From Gerris lacustris (taxonomy: Eukaryota; Arthropoda; Insecta; Hemiptera; Gerridae), in NCBI GenBank assembly GCA_951217055.1, contig OX578278.1, forward strand, positions 44,281,574 through 44,345,573: a stretch of 64,000 bases of DNA, written 5' to 3'. The translations under genes and the position numbers were made by a program. How positions within the stretch are numbered: position 1 is the first letter of the stretch; every line of letters starts with the position of its first letter. The notes under the pieces were generated by a model, which did not search any database, was not told where the DNA came from, and saw only the letters and a list, made by a program, of their open reading frames with translations. This document shows positions 34,540 to 46,147 of this stretch, one piece after another.

Positions 34540-35450
34540 CTGTTTTAATTTTTTTACTCATTGATTTAGACATTTATTTATGTGTATAATTGTATAACTT
34601 CTTTAAGGTTCTGTAAGCTATCGCTCAAATCAGAGGAGGACGCAATAAAATTATCAATGGAGCACTATTATTGTTTTTTATTGTTCATGCACAGGCAAAA
34701 GTTGTTCGAAACGTATACGTACTCGTGTATACACGAGTTTTACTCCATTATATAAATCCCTTTTTAAAAAAATAATTCTCATGAGTACGATTATTTTTTG
34801 TTTTCATAAGATATTTTTATTAGCCCACTTGATTAGTAACTAATATTTTTGTATGTTAAAAGTAAATGTAATCCAAGCTTTAAAATATTCTTTGCAAGAA
34901 TGGAATGTTTCATAAACACGCCCTGGTTTCAAATTAATATGTCAAAGATTGAAGTGCTCTTGTTTTCTTCATTGACACATTAGGAATTCTCTCATGGTTA
35001 TATAAGTGAGAATTAGGAGGGTGTGTTGAGGGTCCTGAGGTCTAATACAAGAAAAGAGGAGGCACAAAGAGAAGCTTTGTACTTTATACCCATAATGAAC
35101 GCTATCTAGTGCAAGTGAAAATGTATATGTCCTACTTCCTTACACCAAGGATATCAGATACTGTTCTACAAATATCTATTACATCCTGCTTTCAAATGCT
35201 TTAGGATTTCCTTTTTTCATATTCACTTTATATCTATTATAGGATTTTGAAGTCAGTCGTCTTAATTGGAATTTTATCATTTAAATTAGATGTCTTGTTT
35301 ATTGTGGATGTAATTAGATATTTGTATAATATTCATTAAAGACCAAATAATCTGTATTTTATACTCCAAATAATCGAGATATATAGACCATATCTGGATC
35401 CTTCTCCTCTCAAGATGATACTTTCGTTTTGTATAAAATAAAAACTACAA
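34540..35450. other. AT-rich stretch, nothing supported
   Basis: No gene, element end or structured repeat was seen, apart from the TACACGAG/CTCGTGTA palindrome near 34725. Confidence 0.35.
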
Positions 35451-35456
35451 TTGGTA

Positions 35457-37063
35457 CAGTAAAATTAGGCTCCAACCCAAATATCCAAAAAAAAAGTTCT
35501 ACCTCACGCCAAATTGTTCTATACTCTCCTCGTAGTAAGTGATAAAAAGTTGCACGACTTGCAGCGTCGGGTTTTGCGGGGAGGGGGGGGGGGGGGGGTG
35601 AAAAGGAAAAACTATGAGGTTTAGCACTAACTTTGTATTATACTAAATTAATCTACAAAACATTTTGAACAAATATGGAATTATGCATTTTTGTGCTGAA
35701 GTGAACGATTACGGAGTTATGAAGGGGTAAGCATATCACTATTTTCGGATTTGGCTGAAACTTTTTTGAAAGATTTTTTTATTGTAGTTAGGACCAGTTA
35801 GGGAAGTGTGAGCCTAAGTTCGAAGCTTCTAGATACCTCTGCAATACCAGCGTAATACGTGAAAAACTGAAAACCAATCGGACTTTTTTTAGTTTTTGCC
35901 ATATAATTCCGTAAATTATGTTTTTCGGTATTAGTCGTTATTACTATTTTTAAAGTTAAGTAAATTTGCAGCAACATAAGCCCAATCCTAGCTCTATACA
36001 ACTAATATTTTCCAAGATATGACACGTCAAAAGTTTTCAATTTAAAAAAAAAATTAAGTATTTCTCTCGCTTCGGGCTAAATATCGGCATAAAAGCGCTC
36101 AACTACGAGAAAAATCATAAGGACTAAAGTTGTAGTAAATTTAATTGGCTTCCTTTTACGTCCAACGGCAACTCTGTACATCCAATAGTCACCGAGATAT
36201 GACTTTTCAAAAATTGGTAGTTTTTCCCAAAAAATGGAATTTTTAAGTTTTGCTCTCGTTTCGGGTCGAATATTGGCATAAAACCTGTCACCTACGAGAA
36301 AGTTATAAGAAACGAAGTCTTAGTAAATTTATTTGTCTTTTAGACAAGCACAAAATGAAGCTTGTAGACAAAATTGTTCTCATGCAATCGTAAAAAAACA
36401 AAAAATCGTAAAATTATATGTTATATGAAATGAACCTAAACCACTTCTAATAAAAACTTTCGGGCATTCGACGAGAGAAAAGTGCGTTGAATCATGTTTT
36501 AGGTGGAAAAATGTAATTAATTACATGTATTTACATTTCATATTAGTAATCAATAATTGAAAGCGCTTAACGTATTTGGTTTTTCGAGGGTCCTGGTTGA
36601 TGACGATCGCATTTCGGGACTGCAGGAAGACCCTTCCTTAGGTTCCATCAGGTTATTTCGAAGCTTCAAACTTAGGCTCACATTCATTTATATCGAAACT
36701 TTGCTATTCTTCAAGTTTTTTCGATAAGTTCCAAATAAAATGGAAAATAGTTATATGTTTACCCCTTCATAACTCCGTAATCGTTAACTTTAACTAAAGT
36801 CCATATTTGTTCAAAATGTTATGTAAATTAATTTTGTATATAACAACGTTAGCGCTAAACCTCATAGTTTTCAAGATATTTGCGAAAAACTGTTAAAAAT
36901 ACCCTTTTACCCCCCTTTTCACCCCCCTCCCCGCAAAACCCGACGCTGCAAGTCGTGCAACTTTTTATCACTTATTACGAGGAGTATAGAACAATTTGGC
37001 GTGAGGTAGAACTTCTTTTTTTTGGATGTTTGGGTTTGGACAATTTTTGAGCTAGTTTTACTG
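35457..37063. mobile_element. Long-arm TIR element, 1.6 kb, Tc1/mariner-like ends
   Basis: Begins CAGTAAAATTAGGCTC and ends GAGCTAGTTTTACTG, with a TA on each outer side (35455-35456 and 37064-37065). Inverted arms of about 300 bp include TTCTACCTCACGCCAAATTG, CGACTTGCAGCGTCGGGTTT and AACGATTACGGAGTTATGAA, and their complements. The centre contains a direct duplication of about 150 bp (CTCTCGCTTCGGGCTAAATA near 36065 and CTCTCGTTTCGGGTCGAATA near 36255). No transposase frame, so it must be non-autonomous. Confidence 0.7.
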
Positions 37064-37381
37064 TACTAAATAAAGAATAATCTGGTGCAAACATACGACA
37101 TTGTGTTAGAGTTAAAAAAATAATCCTCTTTGCCTTCGGGTAGAGAGACAAATTCTTCATATCACTTAGCTACTAGCTTGGATCTTGGATCAACCATAGA
37201 AACCCGTGATCAACTCCTGGCTGGAATCATACCTACATAATACATAAGTACCTAAAACCAAAAGCACATTCAAAAATAATAAGCATACATATTTAAATAA
37301 ACGAAATTAATTTTATAATAGCTACATTTTAAGTTATAAGTAAATAAAAACTTAATTTGAATACGAACTTTCTTCATCGTT

Positions 37382-37383
<2 letters not shown>

Positions 37384-37437
<54 letters not shown>
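37384..37437. repeat. (AT)n microsatellite, about 54 bp
   Basis: Pure AT dinucleotide run. Confidence 0.95.
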
Positions 37438-37438
<1 letters not shown>

Positions 37439-38590
37439 CGTTCTTTATAACTAGCTTGTTTAAATCTCCAAACTTGTTAACAAATATGAACTAAAAATAA
37501 ATCAGTCTAATAATAAACGTTGGCTACATATTTAATTTTCCTGACTGTCAGCTTTTCAAAATAAAACAACCAGCTTGCGAAACAATTCTCTCAAATTATT
37601 TTTTTTTGTAAACATAATAATTAAAATTTAAGTAATTACTACGGTGGCATTTCTTTGAGAAAATGACTGCGGCTACACTTGAATAATCCGCCAGAAATGT
37701 TATATATTTCCAATAAAATCATCCAGTACTTTCTTTAAATCATGAGTTGAAAGTGCTCTGCATAATAAAATAAACTTTATTTTTTTATGAATACCATGTA
37801 TTAGTTAAAAAAAAGAGGAGATGATAAAAAGAGGCAAAAGGTGGCCTTTTATTATAATAATTTTAGTTAAAGAAAGAAGGCATATTGTAACATTTTTACT
37901 TTGATGCTCTAGCCATTATTATTTTTGGTGCTGTAACATTTTTTAAAAAAATATTAATTTAATGTTAGTGGTTTCTCGCTGTTTGTTGGCTACCACCCTA
38001 AATTTATTGTTAATGATTGCTCGATTTATCCGACAAGTTAATGGAACGAAAGGTGGAATCTTTTTGGATGAACGCCATCTCTAATTTTATTAGGCGTGAT
38101 GTCGAAATATCAAAATATCTTTTGTAAGTGCCGTAGACCGCTTTTTGATAAACGTTGGAGTAAAGAAGTTTACATACTTATAAAAATTAAGGAAATGAAT
38201 TATAAGTGTGTTTATTTATATAGTTATTAATAATTAAATAGTCCTTTGTCTATTATTGACAGTATCTAATCGTACTTAAACTCTTTTGTACCCTTATTCA
38301 ATGCGGTACATAATTATTTTCTTAATGGATGGATATTTTAGTGTACAAATTGTTTTCCATTTTTCCCCAAAACGGTTATTGAAAAAAACAAGTATTTCCT
38401 CGACTATAATTTATTTACATATTTTACTTGTATTAGAAAAGTTTATCCTATATTATTATTTTCTTTTTTTTTTTACTTTTCCTCAGCTATGGAAGGAAAA
38501 GTTTGTTTTCACCCATTTGTTTTTCGAGATTTTTAGTAAATTATTCGTTTTGAGTGGTTTTCAGCATGACGTCTTTATGTGTGTATATGT
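37438..38590. other. AT-rich stretch and left part of a dispersed repeat
   Basis: 38470-38590 contains TTTTCCTCAGCTATGGAAGG, also seen in altered form near 31720. This repeat is interrupted by the hAT element at 38599-39756 and resumes at 39765 (CGAAGCGCCCATGGTATTTA). No gene. Confidence 0.4.
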
Positions 38591-38598
38591 GTTATCAT

Positions 38599-39756
38599 CA
38601 GAGACCTTCAAAATGTAGCATTTATTTTTACAAAATGTGGCACTAAAAAGTGTGGCAATATGGCACTTATTTTGGCCAAACGTGGCATTTATTTTTAGGT
38701 AATGTGGCATTTATTTTTCAACTCCCCCCCCCCCCCCCCCCCTTCCATTGTACAAGGGATATTAAATCGTGCAACTTGAGTCATATTAACTATTTTATTA
38801 CAATTTACAGGTATTTACAATACCCTACAATGACCCACATTGACCAGTGATAAGCTAGAGCTAATGGCTCTTAATCCTTAAGGTAGTGACACTTCACCAC
38901 CTCGTTGATGCCAATTGCATCTGACACCTGTCTTGCGCCACTCGAGTTTTCACTTTTTTCGGGCAGTCGAGAAATGGACCCGGAGGAGATAGCTGTGCAT
39001 ACACATCATTATGTTCGTGAAAGAAGAAGGAAAAAGGCGTTTTTGGGTTCATCAAATAATTTCCGACAAAAAGAATACTAGTTTGTTTTATACAGTGTAC
39101 CCCGTATCAAAGAGGACAGAAACAATTTTTACCGAATGACGCGTAGAACTTTCAACAAATTGCTTAGAATATTGAAGAACAGTTTAACCAGTAAAAACTC
39201 TTATATGAGGGATGCAGTTAGCCCCTGATTTGATTCCTCCTAGATTTGATTGAAGGAGTGGGGGCTGAGTGGCAGTGGCTTGGGAGGCACCGTCTGACGG
39301 GTTCAATTTAAAACAATGGGCTGACTGTGTGGTGCCAGGTAGCGACTAGACAGTGGAACGGTGGACCAGGTATAGTGCCGCCACCTCGTGTGGCAGGTTG
39401 CATTCTATTCTCATTGGTGACCAGGTAGCACCACTCGAGTGGCGCTACCCGGATCACGAAGTGTGTCACTACTCTAAGATAGGAATCCCCCTCACGTCAC
39501 TTGGGGAATCCTCAGCACCTTGGAATCCTGCCCTGCAAGGGCGTATCTTACCTGGTTTTATGGGTTGTAGCTGAACCCCTTAGAATATTAGAATATTTCC
39601 ATTTATTTTCTCAGAACTTGGCCCAAATAATGCTAAATGTGGCACAAAGTGTGGCATTTTACCGAAAATCGGCAAAATGTGGCTTTTTACCGAAAAATAG
39701 GCAAAATGTGGCATTTTAGTATGGCGCCATGGCAAAAAGGCATTTGAAGGTCTCTG
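38599..39756. mobile_element. hAT-type element (1158 bp) with subterminal GTGGCA repeats
   Basis: Inverted ends CAGAGACCTTCAAA and TTTGAAGGTCTCTG; perfect 8-bp TSD GTTATCAT at 38591-38598 and 39757-39764. Both subterminal zones carry many direct copies of ATGTGGCATTTA, likely transposase-binding repeats by analogy with other hAT elements. The centre is not its own: a PIF/Harbinger relic occupies 38882-39474. A C17 tract lies at about 38725-38741. Confidence 0.85.
38882..39474 (+). mobile_element. PIF/Harbinger relic nested in the hAT element
   Basis: Ends GGTAGTGACAC and GTGTCACTACTC, flanked by TAA at 38879-38881 and 39475-39477, the 3-bp TSD expected of this superfamily. Plus-strand translation from 38972 gives MDPEEIAVHTHHYVRERRRK, then after a stop VPRIKEDRNNFYRMTRRTFN, LLRILKNSLT and MRDAVSP. 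This is the N-terminal part of a HARBI1-type transposase. The DDE catalytic part is deleted, and several stops interrupt the frame. Confidence 0.72.
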
Positions 39757-40407
39757 GTTATCATCGAAGCGCCCATGGTATTTAACCTGGAGAGTTGAAA
39801 CTTGGCAGAAAAATCAGTCCTTACTTTTGTTATGCCGCCCGGAAAATCAAAATTTCCGCCACCTTGAACTCAGTTTTCTAAGTCAGCAACAATCGTAAAA
39901 AATCAAAAAGTGGTCCGATTGAGTTTAAATTTGGCTTGAATGTACCTGTACCTCTCTGTATGACAAATATATCTACCAAATTTAATTTTGATATTGGACG
40001 CCATTTGGAAATTATCGATTTTTGAATTTTGAATCTATGACGGTTAATAATACCGAAAGTATAATTATGTGTTTGACATATAGCATCGGAACTGCGACAT
40101 AACATCGGAACTATGACATATTGTTGGAACTGCGGTAAAAAGTAAGGAACAAATATAAAAAAAACCCGATGAAGTTCCATTTATTAGTCTTAAGGGAACA
40201 TAATTAATAATATTAGTGTGATACTTTTGTTAAACGTCAAAGTTTGTTTACATCTGCCAACATACCGCCAAAATTCAAAAAAATTCCGCCATTTTGGATT
40301 TTCAGTTAATCAGATCAAATTGTTATTCTTATTTTTTCTTTGGCCCATCAGACCGCACATTTTGCATATTTTTTTATATTTTTAGTAATAGCAGAAATAT
40401 AGTTTTA

Positions 40408-40769
40408 GGAGGGGGGGGGGCACGCAAATATTTGATGTTACTTGAGAAAATGGCGCGGAAAATTAAACACTATCCCCAAGTGTTATATATTTTTGTAATC
40501 TACTCTTCAATACCTTTCATTTGATTCCCCCACTCAAAATTTAAAAAAAAAAAAAAATTCGCGCGACCTCCGTTTTGAATTTGAAAAGCTGGTAATTTTG
40601 AGTTCGCTATATTTTTCCTGTGTGCGCGTCAAAAAGATCTTTATTACTGGAAAGTTTCAAGTTTTTATCTCTTTTGATTCAAAAGTTATTGGAACCGTAC
40701 AGAGTGACAGACAGACAGACACAGGAACGAAACTATAAGGGTTTCTTTTTTTGGTTTTACCAACCCTAG
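40408..40769 (+). repeat. Dispersed family E, forward copy of an inverted pair
   Basis: About 362 bp, running from a G-run through TCGCGCGACCTCCGTTTTGA, GGAACCGTACAGAGTGACAG and TTTTGGTTTTACCAACCCTA. A close inverted copy lies at 44694-45062. Non-coding. Confidence 0.7.
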
Positions 40770-40840
40770 TCTACCATCACCTTGTACTTTTAGTTTGTAA
40801 AATAGTTAGCTTAGTACAGAATTTGCACTCTTTACTTTAA

Positions 40841-41871
40841 AGCCGAGGCCACACATTGGCCGACATTTGCCAAATACCTTCCAAGGTTCCAAGTGTGGCC
40901 GCTCTACCATTGTCAAATATCGTCAAATGTTTGAGTTTGGAAGGTATTGGAAGGTTGGTCGAAGAGAACGACCAACCTTCCAATATCCAATACCGATACA
41001 AAGGAGCCGCCTTCCTTTCCCCAACACCCAAAACGTCTGGCCACATATTGGTCAAATATTCTACAACATCCCGCACATAATATAGAATATATAATATGGA
41101 TGTATTATCGTATATCATTAAAAATAATCGAATTATTCTATAGAAATTATTTAATTAAATGTATATTAATATAGATTACATTAAATAAGTAGAAATTAAT
41201 TATAGAAATAATTATTCTATAGAAATTAATTAATTAAATGTATATTAATATAGATACATTAAATAAATGTATTAAATTATTATATACAATAAATTAAATT
41301 ATGCAATTATAATTCATCATAAAATTGAAAGTAATCATGATTTTAATTCAATCATGCCTGTTTATAAATAAATTATTAGTGATATATATACGAGTTACAT
41401 TCTATCGAGAACTTTTAGATGCTGATTGGAAAACCCTTTTGCTTAAGTATTTCCCTTTTTTATCATTAAAAGGAAACTAACTTCCAATTTTGAATGTTCT
41501 AGACCAATAAGTTGCGCAGATGTTTATGACTGAATTAATGCAATTATTTTTTATCTTTTTAAAAATTAAATTAATGTTTTTGTTTAATTTAATAACCGCG
41601 GGCTGCATCCAGCCAACGAAACTGATAAAGATGATATTATGTGAGCTGATGAGAGTGTTAAAATACCTACAGCAATATTATTATTTCAACTCTCACGGGC
41701 GCGGGAGAATCCACGTAGTGTGTATTGGAATCAAATATTGGCCAAGGAACATTGGGCCAATGTGTGGCCAGCCTAGTCACTGGTGTCATTGCAGCAGTGG
41801 GAGGCAAATGTTGGAATCAAATATTTGTGAATGGGTCTATTGCCAAAGGTCGGCCAAGTGTGGCCCAGGCT
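40841..41871. mobile_element. PIF/Harbinger-like non-autonomous element (1031 bp)
   Basis: Inverted ends AGCCGAGGCCACACATTGGC and, on the other strand, AGCCTGGGCCACACTTGGCC, followed inward by CGACATTTG/CGACCTTTG. TAA lies directly outside each end (40838-40840 and 41872-41874). An internal inverted motif (AAGGTTGGTCGAAGAGAACG with CCAACCTTCC) sits at 40945-40985. The AT-rich middle (41090-41680) has no homology I can name. No transposase. Confidence 0.65.
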
Positions 41872-41951
41872 TAACGCGACACTAAAGATGATATTATAAG
41901 TCGAAACGCGTTTGTGTTAGTTTTTACTAACCTTTCCAGTAATAATTAAGT

Positions 41952-42371
41952 AGCCCCTACACGATCAAGCCGCTTGATCAAAACATCGCGTCAAGCGGTG
42001 TCAAGCATGATTGATAGTCTAGGAACCCGTTTGATTAAATTTAATTATCAAGCCTTGACGGAGATTGATGAAAAGTTTGAATGAGTCAAGCGGCTTGAAG
42101 GAGCGCTTGGTAGTCTAGAGCAATTTTGATCAAGCATGCCGTCAATCACCTGCTCGACACCCCAAATCCTGATTCGAAACCATGGTATCTACACAATACT
42201 GATTTATTACAGTCCAGGAGGAGCAGTTCACTAGATGAAAACTCCGCTACAAATGAGTATTGATGAAAAGATTGATGGGATGCTTGATGCGCCCCAAGGC
42301 GGCTTGAAGGTCGTGTCAATCAGCTTGACGCGAAGTTTTGATCAAGCGGCTTGATCGTGTATGTAGGGGCT
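41952..42371. mobile_element. TIR element (420 bp) built from CAAGCGGCTTGATC repeats
   Basis: Inverted ends AGCCCCTACACGATCAAGCC and AGCCCCTACATACACGATCA, continuing through GCTTGATCAAAAC. The internal sequence repeats GTCAAGC, GCTTGA and TTGATCAAG many times on both strands. The TSD is not clear. The AGCCCC..ACAC start resembles the ends at 40841 and 61190, suggesting a related superfamily. Confidence 0.6.
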
Positions 42372-42528
42372 GTTTTATCCAGCCTATAGATCTTTTTTAT
42401 ACACAGCCCCAGGCAAATTGTTTAGTGTTTATTTATTTATTTTGTTAGTACATATCTCAATTTCATTTGGGAAAAATATTTAAGGAACACCTTTTATAGT
42501 TGTTCTATAGTGGAGTGGGAATGAGAAT

Positions 42529-42531
<3 letters not shown>

Positions 42532-42598
<67 letters not shown>
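42532..42598. repeat. (AT)n microsatellite, about 67 bp
   Basis: Pure AT dinucleotide run. Confidence 0.95.
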
Positions 42599-42599
<1 letters not shown>

Positions 42600-42877
42600 C
42601 CAAAAGTTTTAGTAAACAGTAAGAAGATGTTTCTTCGTATTTACTATTTACATTTAACCTATGAATCAATTTGTTCTCATTTTAATGCTGATGGCTATCT
42701 TTTATAAGACCATCTATGGAAAGAATTCGCCTACTAATAATTTAAAAATGTGACATATATTTACTTTAATTTATTATAATTTTTATTGTGCTTAAATCAG
42801 CCAAAACCCACTTCGACATAAATCTCATATTCGTGTTTCGATTGTCCCTATTCTCCCGTACTGTTGTGTGTCATTAA

Positions 42878-44516
42878 TAGGGTTAGGAATTGACATAAAA
42901 ATCATATTTTTTTCTTTAGCTTTAATAACAATAATATGCCTAATTTTCGTATTTTGGGGGCTCTACCTCCCCCCCTTCAAAAGTTATAAGGACATAAAAA
43001 AGCATATTTATGGGTTCGTAGAATATTTTCACATATATTGCACGTTTGAGAATATTATGGAATATTTTAATGATAAAGAAAATCTAAGGGAAAAAAAAAT
43101 GTTTAAAGCTGCGTGTAGCAAATAATCTGGGGTAAGATGGAGGTAGTGTTAAGTCAGGTTCAATGCCAATGACACTTTTATGAGGCATAAGTAGCGTACT
43201 TAGAGGATAACCAGTGGCACGTTCGTAGTAATATTAAATGGTTTAGGGATTAACTCCTCTGCCGAGCTATGATGAAAGCTTACATCCCTCTTTACTAACT
43301 CAACAATGAGCACTTCCGAGCATTTCTAGGAAAATACGCAGGTTGTCAAATACCTCGTGAATCGACTTTAAGGAAACTTTAGTGTAGAAGATGGAATGCA
43401 GGCTTTTGTGATTGACGCGCTGTATTCATGTTGAAAGCGGGGGAATTTTTAAAAGTGTTGTACCGTAAAATGGTCCATATAACCTGCTTGCCCATGCTGT
43501 TTATCGAGTACCTGAGGAAGTTAGGAAATTTTAAAAGTTAGGACCCGGCTGTGAAAATGACTTAATTTCTACTACTGACTTAATTTCAGCGGGTAAAGAA
43601 TGTTGTATTAAAGCTTCAAGTCGAGTGTCCGTCTTCAAGGAGATGCTGCCAGGGAGCCTTTCCTCAAGATGGGGAACTTGGATAACAGCGGCCCTTTGTT
43701 ACCCCGAAGATAGAGAAAAAGTGAAACTTCTATTAGAAGAATTCAACGAAGAGGATAACATGGCAATTAAAAATGCGAAGCAGGCACTGGAAAACGTTCA
43801 AACTTGGACGCACCTAAATTTTATCTGAGTTCATTTATTTTTAAATTGCGAAATATGATAGATGAATTGGAGGTGCAAGGCACTTCGTTGAATTCAGCTG
43901 CTAAATTTGTCCTGGAGCTCCAAAAATCTGCGATACAGTGGCCGGGCCAAAGAGATCAAGCCAGAAAAAACTGGATGCTGTTTCAAATTCAGTTTGGAAT
44001 CCAGATTGGAAGGAAATAGTTAATATATTTAAAATAATGCAAGGCGAAGACGCAGAATCAAGTATTAAAGGAAGCATTTGTCAATTGTTTCTGCCGACGC
44101 AGAAATGACATTTTCAAAATTAAAAAATATACTAGCAAAATATTGTTTGAAATTGACCTCAGAAAATCTTGAAAAGATAATTATTGTACAGTATAATAAA
44201 TTTAATTTAAGTTTAGAAGTTTAATTAAATTAAATATAAATTAAAAATTATAATTTTAATATAATATTTCTTAACAAAGCATATTGCTACCATAAAAAGA
44301 GATGTATAATCAAGAAACTTTCTTTATCTTATATAATATAAAAATATGTATATGCACAAATTCTAATTAATTTAAGTATGTGTTTTTTCGAACTATCACC
44401 CCCCCCCCCCCCCCCCCCCTGTTGGGCTAAATAATTGATAGAGAATATAAAAGCATATTTTGGGCATGCAGAGAGAATATATTGAGGCTTTTTAGAGCAT
44501 ATAATTCCTAACCCTA
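42878..44516 (+). mobile_element. hAT element (1639 bp) with decayed transposase
   Basis: Inverted ends TAGGGTTAGGAATT and AATTCCTAACCCTA, with a perfect 8-bp TSD GTCATTAA at 42870-42877 and 44517-44524. Subterminal regions share an AAGCATATTT / GAATAT motif. The middle codes for hAT transposase remnants (43290-44235). A C22 run at 44398-44419 lies near the right end. Confidence 0.88.
43290..44235 (+). pseudogene. hAT transposase pseudogene
   Basis: Read across frames on the plus strand: NNEHFRAFLGKYAGCQIPRE and STLRK, then KMVHITCLPML, RVSVFKEMLPGSLSSRWGTW, DREKVKLLLEEFNEEDNMAI, LRNMIDELEVQGTSLNSAAK and finally ADAEMTFSKLKNILAKYCLK followed by TSENLEKII. The order matches the hAT family of invertebrates with the RWGTW block and the C-terminal dimerisation region. 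At least four frameshifts or stops separate the blocks, and the N-terminal BED finger and first catalytic Asp region are missing, so it is inactive. Confidence 0.75.
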
Positions 44517-44693
44517 GTCATTAATAAGGAAATAACATTTTTTCCCTGAAAATAGGGAAATCCTTTGAAGTCATTTTTTCTTTCTTTTCTTAGCGAATTT
44601 TCGAAGAAAAATAATATTGCAATGGCTTTAAAATTTTCTTTATGGCAATCCGTTTTAGACCATTCTTAATCGATTCCTGAAATTTACACTTCT

Positions 44694-45062
44694 TAGGGTT
44701 GGTAAAACCAAAAAAAGAAACCTTATAGTTTCGTTCCTGTGTCTGTCTGTCTGTCACTCTGTACGGTTCCAATAACTTTTGAATCAAAAGAGATAAAAAC
44801 TTGAAACTTGCCAGTATTAAAGATCTTTTTGACGCAAACACAGGAAAAATATAGCGAACTCAAAATTATCAGCTTTTCAAATTCAAAACGGTGGTCGCGC
44901 GAAATTTTTTTTTTTTTTTTTAATTTTGAGTGGGGGAATCAAATGAAAGGTATTGAAGAGTAGATTACAAAAATATATAACACTTGTGGATAGTGTTTAA
45001 TTTCCCGCGCCATTTTGTCAAAAAAACATCAAAAATTTGCGGGCCCCCCCCTCCCTAAAAGG
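44694..45062 (-). repeat. Dispersed family E, inverted copy
   Basis: Reverse complement of 40408-40769, recognisable by TAGGGTTGGTAAAACCAAAA, CTGTACGGTTCCAATAACTT and the final GGGCCCCCCCC. The two copies are about 3.9 kb apart and flank the block with the Harbinger-like, TIR and hAT elements. Confidence 0.7.
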
Positions 45063-45309
45063 ATGTTTACAATTAAAGTAAGATATTCATCGACTGTTTG
45101 TATAATAGTTTTTACATTAACAATTTATTTACTTATCCTGGAATCAATAATTTGTCAATTTGTTGTTTATAGGTCAACATGATTGTAAGTTCAGAAACCA
45201 GTCATTTCTTATTTTGTTTCAAATCATTAGTTTAGTTATTATTATTTACTTGTGTGGTGTGTCGATCTTAAACAGAAACTGGTATTTAAAATTATTAAAA
45301 TATTTTAAA

Positions 45310-45480
45310 ACTTTTTGTTTTAAATATGGGAAAGAAAAAAGGGGCTGTATGGATTTTTTTTTTAAACAGAAGGGAAAAAAATAGAATGCAAATATTGTTC
45401 AGTGAAATTCAAATTCTATTAAGATGGAACCACATATAAAAAAATGCTTAAAATTTCCAGATGAATTAAAAAGAAATTAA
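45310..45480 (+). pseudogene. BED-type zinc-finger fragment of a hAT transposase
   Basis: The plus strand reads KIECKYCSVKFKF, a break, then MEPHIKKCLKFPDELK. The C-X2-C ... H-X3-C spacing is that of the N-terminal BED finger of hAT transposases. A stop and a frame change interrupt it. Further right, AAATTCCCGGGAATTTTACA and ACACTA at about 45849-45874 resemble the terminal repeat of a common insect hAT group, so this may be a deletion derivative; no left end was found. Confidence 0.5.
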
Positions 45481-46048
45481 AAAGTTTTTTTTTAAAAAAG
45501 AAAGATAAATTTCAAATAGATAAATGCAGCCCAAGTACCAGTCCAAAACATTTCCGTGCCTAGGCCTATTCCTATTATGCAGAGCCCTAGTGAGCCTAAG
45601 CCAATTTCGGTAGCTTCATCGTGTTTTCTCTAAATATAAACTTGTTTATAATAATAATTGTTTATATAATAATAATTATTAATTATTTTTCTTCATATAA
45701 TATAAAAATCATGTTTAATTAGTCTTAATTTATGTATACATATAATTAATTACGTAGGTATTAACTAGGTACTAATTATGTTCGGTTTTACTAAAAACCA
45801 TAAATTCCTGGGAATTTATACAATTTCCCAGGACCCTGGATTTTAAATTCCCGGGAATTTTACAACACTACTCTAAACGATATCTCGCCCTAGGATGCAC
45901 TTAATAAATCTAATCAAGTGTTAAAATGTCAATAGTATCAAAAGAAAGGATGAGTTCATTGGCCATTTTTGGAGTCCATTTAGGAGTCAAATTTTGACAA
46001 TTTAAGGTTAAAAATAGCATAAAAACGTATTTTTCCCATTTTACCCCC

Positions 46049-46145
46049 TGTAGTAGAGTGAATGACATTGTCGTGTCATGTCATGTTTTATTGTTAGATT
46101 GAGTAAAATATAAAACTGTTAATTTCCACTGTTAAATATCTTACA
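46049..46145 (+). repeat. 5' LTR (97 bp)
   Basis: Starts TGTAGTAGAGTGAATGACAT and ends AAATATCTTACA; identical to the 3' LTR at every position I compared. Contains TGTCGTGTCATGTCATG and AAAATATAAAA, the latter a possible TATA-type element. Its small size leaves little room for promoter, R and polyadenylation signals. Confidence 0.95.
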
Positions 46146-46147
46146 AT

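Noticed and set aside
40856..41118. Four overlapping frames on both strands at 40.8-41.1 kb
   Set aside because: They lie in the terminal zone of a non-autonomous TIR element with internal inverted repeats, which opens frames by symmetry.
43290..44235. Reading the hAT transposase remnants as a domesticated host gene
   Set aside because: Frameshifts and stops break it into at least four pieces, and the TIRs and TSD are intact, so it is an ordinary decayed transposon.
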